IMG/VR virus record: IMGVR_UViG_3300031787_000273
Span: 1-41,996 of that record
Reading direction: 5' to 3' (one strand)
From: a virus
Length of the DNA stretch: 41,996 nucleotides
Below the pieces are notes generated by a model. It saw only the letters and a list, made by a program, of their open reading frames with translations, had not been told where the DNA came from and did no database searches. Numbering within the stretch: position 1 is the stretch's first letter; every line of letters starts with the position of its first letter. Made by a program: the position numbers and the translations under genes. Shown piece after piece: positions 38,305-41,996 of the stretch.

Positions 38305-38691
38305 CTACCTCCACACAACTTGAGGGTAGGGCTGGTAAGAGACTTGCTTTTCTCGAGCAAACTCTCTTAAATGGGTAATCCAACGAGAACCCCTTTTTTC
38401 AAAGGTTTTCTTTGTTGGGCGAGTAATCCAGCTCGTTACCTTTACTGGCTTCATTTCTGAAGCTCGCTCAGACAAATGTAGTTCAACATTAACCTGTCCT
38501 TTTTCTGTAAGGACATTGTTGATGGTTAAGCTGTCAAACATTTGTTCCACCTCTCTTTGAATCAAGAAGTCAAGCTTCTTTTGTGCAGAAAGCAAAGGAC
38601 GTGCTGGAACACTTCTAAAGGCTTTTGTGTGGCTGAAATCTACCTTCTCGTAGATTTTCTGCCCGATTTTGGTGATTTTTCTTGTTCTCAT
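38305..38691 (-). CDS. Hypothetical basic protein
   Basis: 128 residues, strongly basic (RKITKIGQKIYEKV, SWITRPTKKTFEKRGSRWI). No family recognised. It forms a single-gene unit: a terminator overlaps the stop of the upstream gene and another follows its own stop. A monocistronic basic gene with its own terminator suggests separate control; nucleic-acid binding would fit its charge. Confidence 0.68.
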   Translation of the reverse strand: MRTRKITKIGQKIYEKVDFSHTKAFRSVPARPLLSAQKKLDFLIQREVEQMFDSLTINNVLTEKGQVNVELHLSERASEMKPVKVTSWITRPTKKTFEKRGSRWITHLREFAREKQVSYQPYPQVVWR

Positions 38692-38721
38692 CTGTGTGAA
38701 AGATTGGTACAGAAAAGAAAA

Positions 38722-38753
38722 GAAAAAAATCCCCTATAAAAGAGTTTATTGGG
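38722..38753 (-). terminator. Terminator overlapping the stop of the 131-residue gene
   Basis: The minus strand pairs CCC...GGG with a five-pair inner stem separated by one mismatch, small loop, followed by a seven-base T run. The stem contains the stop codon at 38748-38746, so terminator and coding end share bases. Confidence 0.62.
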
Positions 38754-39141
38754 TCACTATAACCCAATCATAAAAAATAAACACATACTTACTGTTTTGG
38801 TCTTTACAAAGAATTCCATTGTCTTTTACTACTAATCCAGTAGCATCAATATCTTTTATGTTTGGTACTTTTTTCCCTACTAATGATTTAAGATGCATCT
38901 GTATTTTCTCAATCTTTTCTTTTTGATTATAAAAAGAATGAGATAGAACAATAGAGTTTTTAGTAGGTATGTGAAGGTGTTCTACGCACCTATACACTTT
39001 TTTCTTATTGCCTGTATTGGGATAGCTGAGTAAAACACTATACTCAGCTATCCGGCTACAAGTTACAGGTTGGTTGTTTTTATTTACCCTGTCAAGATAA
39101 CATTCGCAAAACTTTAGCTTCGGTAATTTTTCACCGTTCAT
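38746..39141 (-). CDS. Cys-containing hypothetical protein
   Basis: 131 residues. C13 and C15 region (KFCECYLDRV), then CSRIAEYSVLLSYPNTGNKK and VYRCVEHLHIPTKNS suggest a small metal-binding N-terminal domain of the kind seen in phage zinc-finger proteins. The C-terminal half is mixed alpha/beta. Not recognised. Starts with AAAACC ATG. Confidence 0.65.
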   Translation of the reverse strand: MNGEKLPKLKFCECYLDRVNKNNQPVTCSRIAEYSVLLSYPNTGNKKKVYRCVEHLHIPTKNSIVLSHSFYNQKEKIEKIQMHLKSLVGKKVPNIKDIDATGLVVKDNGILCKDQNSKYVFIFYDWVIVTQ

Positions 39142-39157
39142 GGTTTTGCAAATTAAG

Positions 39158-39346
39158 TTAATCTTCTTCTAAAATTTCTAAATCGTCTTCATCTGCTTTG
39201 TACAAAAGAGTTAAGTCGTCCAAAAGATAAGTCTGTTGACCGGCTCCTTCTACTTTGACAGTAGCTACATTCCTTCTAGGATCTACTTTGAGGACTATTC
39301 CTTTTTCCCCAAAATTGTCTTGGACTCTATCTCCAGATTCAAACAT
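39158..39346 (-). CDS. Small SH3/KOW-like protein
   Basis: 62 residues. The pattern MFESGDRVQDNFGEKGIVL, then KVDPRRNVATVKVEGAG and YLLDDLTLL resembles a KOW/SH3-like barrel, where a GxRV..N..G..G.V.KV core is typical. The end is acidic (EDDLEILEED). Such domains bind nucleic acid or protein partners. Start context AAAAACTATG. Confidence 0.55.
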   Translation of the reverse strand: MFESGDRVQDNFGEKGIVLKVDPRRNVATVKVEGAGQQTYLLDDLTLLYKADEDDLEILEED

Positions 39347-39351
39347 AGTTT

Positions 39352-39672
39352 TTATTCAAGTTCGTAATCGTCTTCTGAATCTTCTGATTCTTCTGATTCT
39401 TCAGCGATGGCTTCTGCTTCTGCAATATCTAAAGGTTCAATCTCTTGCCAATAGATGAATTTGTTTACGAATAGCTGAGTAAGATTTTCTTGTATCTGAT
39501 ATATATCTTCAGTAGAAAGTTCTTCTTTTAAAAAAGATTCCCAAGGATATTTTGCCGCATCAACTTTATCATATAATGCAAGATTTACTACATATTTAGC
39601 GGCATTTTGCTCTAAAAAGAATAAAGACTGAGATATGATTATCCCACTTATTTCATAAGTAACTAAATGCAT
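39352..39672 (-). CDS. Hypothetical acidic protein
   Basis: 106 residues, helical and acidic, ending in a long Glu/Asp/Ser tail (EAIAEESEESEDSEDDYELE). Not recognised. Follows a basic gene with a one-base gap; the acidic tail might interact with a basic partner. Confidence 0.62.
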   Translation of the reverse strand: MHLVTYEISGIIISQSLFFLEQNAAKYVVNLALYDKVDAAKYPWESFLKEELSTEDIYQIQENLTQLFVNKFIYWQEIEPLDIAEAEAIAEESEESEDSEDDYELE

Positions 39673-39673
39673 G

Positions 39674-39877
39674 TTAAAATTGAGGGAACTTAAACCCTTT
39701 TTTAGCAGTAAACTGAGGATGTGTTTTCCTCATTCTGTCTCGCCATTGTGCTTTGGCAATTTTAAGTTCCATCTTTTCTTTTTCTGTCTTTTTGAATACT
39801 TCAAAAGTAGGAATTTCTTCTTTTTTGAATACTCGGACAAAAACTGGTTTTTCTTTAGTTATTTCTTTTGTGTTCAT
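39674..39877 (-). CDS. Small basic protein
   Basis: 67 residues with the start at 39877 (MNTKEITKEKPVF); a longer frame would overlap the small membrane gene. Very rich in Lys and Arg (FKKTEKEKMELKIAKAQWRD, RMRKTHPQFTAKKGFKF). No family recognised. A nucleic-acid-binding role would be natural for the charge. Confidence 0.6.
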   Translation of the reverse strand: MNTKEITKEKPVFVRVFKKEEIPTFEVFKKTEKEKMELKIAKAQWRDRMRKTHPQFTAKKGFKFPQF

Positions 39878-39879
39878 GT

Positions 39880-40044
39880 TTAGTGAGTTAAATAATAGGT
39901 AGTTAATGCGGTTACAATTATTGCCAGTACAAAATAGAACGCTTCTACTTTCGTTTGTCTTGTGCTTTTTTTGGGGTCGTAAAGACAAACACCTGCTAAA
40001 AATGCTACTGTAAACAGAGCAAGGAAGGCTAAAAAGATTTTCAT
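39880..40044 (-). CDS. Small two-span membrane protein (54 residues)
   Basis: The ATG at 40044 overlaps the pcfJ stop by ATGA and the frame ends at 39880, two bases before the next gene. Two hydrophobic segments (IFLAFLALFTVAFLAGVCL, about 3-21, and FYFVLAIIVTALTTYYL, about 36-52) flank a basic loop (DPKKSTRQTK). It fills the gap between pcfJ and the basic gene exactly. Function unknown. Confidence 0.68.
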   Translation of the reverse strand: MKIFLAFLALFTVAFLAGVCLYDPKKSTRQTKVEAFYFVLAIIVTALTTYYLTH

Positions 40045-41276
40045 TGTTTATGTTTTTTTAGTAGTTTAGGTAATTGAGTTTCTACAACTGATACTATTGT
40101 ATCGTGATGTTCTGTTTTTTGATTGCAAGCTCCATAAGCTTGATAAACGCGCTTTGCTTTAAGGTCATAAGCAATAGTCTCTAAAGGCTTGTCATCTATA
40201 GATGATGTAAGAACTAACAAATCTGATTCTTTGTAATAAGCATTTGTAAACACACAATGATGCATCTTTATTTCTTCATTGAAAAAGTCATCTACTGATT
40301 TTAAGGGAACAATCTTTATTCCTTCGTGGTCAATAATTAGGTTTTCAAACTTACTGATTCTTTTCAAATACTGTGGATTAAAAGCACGTTCTTCTTCTAG
40401 TTTTTCTTTTAGTTGTGCTTTTCTTTTTCTTTTGAGGTACTTGTCGTGTTCTTTTCGAAGGTTTTTAGGAAAAAGATATTTAGGGCTTCGTATGTCTTTA
40501 CCGGCAAACTCAAGCAAATCTATGTAATCTGTCCAAAGAGAATAGCTTTCAATTTCATAATCATGTCTCATAGCTATTCTTATTTGAGGCCAGTATCTGT
40601 CAAGTTTATAAGCTCGAGATAAAATGTGGCCATATCCATTTTTGAGCAGTATTTCGTACTTAGGATTAACGAATACTTGACTAATAAATTCATCTAAGTT
40701 GTTTCTCCCCCACTCTCCATAAAATCCTCTTTTTTCAAGTTCTGGATGAATGTTTAGATAAGGGTAAACATCTGCTTGCAAGAAAGTACATTGTGAGCCT
40801 TTAAAGAGTTTTATTTCTAAAGGCGAATGCTCATACACATCATAAGAGAAATGCTTTTTCTTTTTTGATACATAGGTAATTTTTCCTTTAGTGCTAATCC
40901 AATTTTGAGCGACTTCAAATACGTGATACTTTACTTTCTTTCCAACTTTGTAAAGTTTTTGAACCCTAAAAGTACGAATAATCTGAAATTCTTCTTTTGT
41001 ATCAAATACTCCAAAGTCATAAGTAGGACGATTAACGTAATTAATAACTTGAGTTTCTTTTTTGCATTTTTTACACTTGATTATCCTTTGAGTATCTCTA
41101 AAATAAGTAGTTACTTTTTGACTATGCCCACATTCTAAACAATAGACAGTCTTATATCTTTGATAAGAATAATTCCGGTTATTTTCTATTCCCCACTTTT
41201 TCTGTTCAGGGGTTAAAAAAGAAAGAGAGTGCCCTAGTTCGAGCACTCTCTTATGTAGTTGGGTCTTTGGTTTCAT
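40041..41276 (-). CDS. PcfJ-like protein
   Basis: 411 residues. The N-terminal part has a zinc ribbon (CLECGH at 46-51, CKKCKK at 68-73), preceded by a conserved K-x-L-x-K-R-V...LT-x-E-Q-K-x-W pattern. The C-terminal part shows the PcfJ signature EIKMHHCVFTNAYYKESDLL, then a P-x-x-TIAYDLKAKRVYQAYG segment. PcfJ and PcfK are a conserved pair on plasmids, integrative elements and phages; pcf genes were named from conjugative plasmid transfer regions, but function in phages is unknown. PcfK precedes directly (2-base gap). A terminator-like hairpin lies within its first 20 codons. Confidence 0.85.
   Translation of the reverse strand: MKPKTQLHKRVLELGHSLSFLTPEQKKWGIENNRNYSYQRYKTVYCLECGHSQKVTTYFRDTQRIIKCKKCKKETQVINYVNRPTYDFGVFDTKEEFQIIRTFRVQKLYKVGKKVKYHVFEVAQNWISTKGKITYVSKKKKHFSYDVYEHSPLEIKLFKGSQCTFLQADVYPYLNIHPELEKRGFYGEWGRNNLDEFISQVFVNPKYEILLKNGYGHILSRAYKLDRYWPQIRIAMRHDYEIESYSLWTDYIDLLEFAGKDIRSPKYLFPKNLRKEHDKYLKRKRKAQLKEKLEEERAFNPQYLKRISKFENLIIDHEGIKIVPLKSVDDFFNEEIKMHHCVFTNAYYKESDLLVLTSSIDDKPLETIAYDLKAKRVYQAYGACNQKTEHHDTIVSVVETQLPKLLKKHKQ
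41213..41252 (-). terminator. Terminator-like hairpin at the 5' end of pcfJ
   Basis: Perfect ten-base-pair stem (41223-41232 with 41243-41252), loop of ten, then TCTTTTTTAA on the minus strand. It lies 25 bases after the pcfK stop, inside pcfJ codons 9-19. As there is no usable start beyond it, read-through is required for PcfJ. Confidence 0.7.
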
Positions 41277-41681
41277 TTAAAACAGACTTGCTTGCACAAT
41301 TTCTGGTTTTTCTGATTTAGGCTTAGTAACAGTTTTGAGTTTCTTTTTCTCTTCTGCTATTACTTCTTGGACTGCAGCTTTACGAGCTTCTGCTTTTTCT
41401 TCTTCAGTAAGCTCTACATGATGATTTACGACAACTCTACCGTTAGCTTTAGATTCTACTTTAGTTGAATCAGAGCGGTAATATTCAAACGCCATGTCGT
41501 AGACTTCTTGGTCTGCAAATCCATTTACTCCACTTTCTTGTACTTTGTTTAAGATGTAGGATACACATGAATCTATATCCTTTTGGGGATTGTGAAACTG
41601 TGCATGAAACTCTGAATTCACGCTTGCTTCCAAAGAAAGCTTTTGCTGAATTACTTGTTTAAATTGTTCGCTTCCTTTCAT
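41277..41681 (-). CDS. PcfK-like protein
   Basis: 134 residues. MKGSEQFKQVIQQKLSLEAS, DIDSCVSYILNKVQESGVNG and FADQEVYDMAFEYY follow the PcfK pattern closely. The C-terminus is Lys/Glu-rich and probably disordered. PcfK is almost always next to PcfJ, as here. Function unknown; the pair may act together. Starts at a TAATG junction. Confidence 0.87.
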   Translation of the reverse strand: MKGSEQFKQVIQQKLSLEASVNSEFHAQFHNPQKDIDSCVSYILNKVQESGVNGFADQEVYDMAFEYYRSDSTKVESKANGRVVVNHHVELTEEEKAEARKAAVQEVIAEEKKKLKTVTKPKSEKPEIVQASLF

Positions 41682-41929
41682 TAGTCTTCAAGTTCTAGCC
41701 AGTCTTCTGCTTCAAGATCTTCCTGAGATGGGCAGTAAGGCTTAAAGATTCCTTCTTCATCTCGGATAACAAGAAATGAAGCTAAAGGAGCTTTAATGCC
41801 TCTAACGCTGATTTCCTCAATGCCGCTTTCTACCGGGCTAAGACGAGTAACAAAGACATCATTAGGCCATTTCCATCTTGTAATGGTAGTTGTGGTTTCC
41901 AGTAATTTTACTGCTTCGGTGTAGTTCAT
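41681..41929 (-). CDS. DUF2829 / Tad2-like protein (possible anti-Thoeris)
   Basis: 82 residues, the size of DUF2829 proteins. Matches their pattern: YTEAVKLLETTTTITRWKWP near the start, a central beta region ending in FLVIRDEEGIFKPYCPSQED, then LEAEDWLELE. The family includes Tad2, which binds the cyclic ADP-ribose-like signal of the Thoeris system and stops abortive defence. Whether this member does so cannot be told by eye; DUF2829 proteins also have unrelated or unknown roles. First gene of the PcfKJ unit in the window. Confidence 0.72.
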   Translation of the reverse strand: MNYTEAVKLLETTTTITRWKWPNDVFVTRLSPVESGIEEISVRGIKAPLASFLVIRDEEGIFKPYCPSQEDLEAEDWLELED

Positions 41930-41950
41930 ATTTTAAAGTTTTTTTTTGGG

Positions 41951-41976
41951 TTTTTGCATTTTTTGATTTTTGCATT
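41951..41976. repeat. Short direct repeat in the leader of the Tad2-like gene
   Basis: TTTTTGCATT occurs at 41951-41960 and 41967-41976 on the plus strand (AATGCAAAAA on the minus strand), 16 bases apart. It lies between the palindrome and the gene start and may be a regulator-binding site, or chance in an AT-rich leader. Confidence 0.4.
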
Positions 41977-41979
41977 GCT

Positions 41980-41995
41980 TTCCTGACGTCAGGAA
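41980..41995. other. 16-base perfect palindrome at the right edge
   Basis: TTCCTGACGTCAGGAA is identical to its reverse complement. It lies about 50 bases upstream of the Tad2-like gene; no T run follows on the minus strand, so it is more likely an operator-type dyad than a terminator, but the window ends one base later. Confidence 0.6.
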
Positions 41996-41996
41996 G

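Noticed and set aside
39878-39988. N-terminal extension of the 67-residue basic gene
   Set aside because: The region encodes a two-span membrane protein in another frame that fits the gap exactly, and the extension has no conserved-looking content.
1-41996. tRNA genes, CRISPR arrays, insertion sequences, integrase or attachment sites
   Set aside because: None was seen; the gaps between genes are too short and no transposase or recombinase motif occurs.

Overview
The window is part of a tailed-phage (or prophage) genome that most likely infects a Bacteroidetes host. The phage assignment rests on a family A DNA polymerase, a DnaB-like helicase, a TOPRIM primase, NinG-like and DUF932-like proteins, tail-fibre genes, a holin and an M15 endolysin. 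The host assignment rests on -7 boxes of the form TAnnTTTG, almost no Shine-Dalgarno sequences in the AT-rich part, A-rich start contexts such as AAAAACTATG, and a PcfJ/PcfK pair. No terminase, portal, capsid, tape-measure or integrase gene is visible, so the window is a fragment and lifestyle cannot be read from it. Apart from one gene at 8.2-8.7 kb, every gene is on the minus strand and transcription runs from right to left. Genes are packed with ATGA or TAATG overlaps; no gap without a gene exceeds about 90 bases. No tRNA, rRNA or CRISPR array was seen.

Layout from right (upstream) to left. 41.9-38.3 kb: a Tad2-like (DUF2829) anti-defence candidate, PcfK and PcfJ, then small genes. 38.2-35.9 kb: RadC-like protein, membrane-anchored glucosaminidase, SF2 helicase, small zinc proteins. 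35.7-27.4 kb: accessory block of small unknown genes with two NUMOD4-HNH homing endonucleases, a GHKL-type ATPase, an exported protein and a radical-SAM (SPL-like) enzyme. 27.3-24.8 kb: a GC-rich island (about 60% by hand count in one 60-base sample against about 28% next door) whose genes carry real Shine-Dalgarno-like sequences. 24.4-8.7 kb: ThyX, the DnaB-like helicase, a Sak4-like ATPase, an SSB-like protein, primase, uracil-DNA glycosylase, DUF932 protein, NinG, DNA polymerase, a Dda-like helicase, a NinB-like protein and a RecE-like PD-(D/E)XK nuclease: a DNA synthesis, replication and recombination module. 8.7-7.3 kb: the single plus-strand gene, bounded by a bidirectional terminator, and the switch to the late genes. 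7.3-0 kb: a 957-residue coiled-coil fibre, paired paralogous virion proteins, a second fibre-like protein, holin and endolysin.

Transcription seems to be divided by intrinsic terminators lying just after a stop codon, each followed within about 50 bases by a -7-like element and then, 5-6 bases later, a start codon. That spacing predicts leaderless or nearly leaderless mRNAs. Two strong terminator-like hairpins lie inside the next coding region (pcfJ and a 59-codon ORF), which suggests built-in attenuation. Five small genes (28-59 codons) not obvious from a simple ORF scan are annotated; four begin inside ATGA or TAATG junctions.
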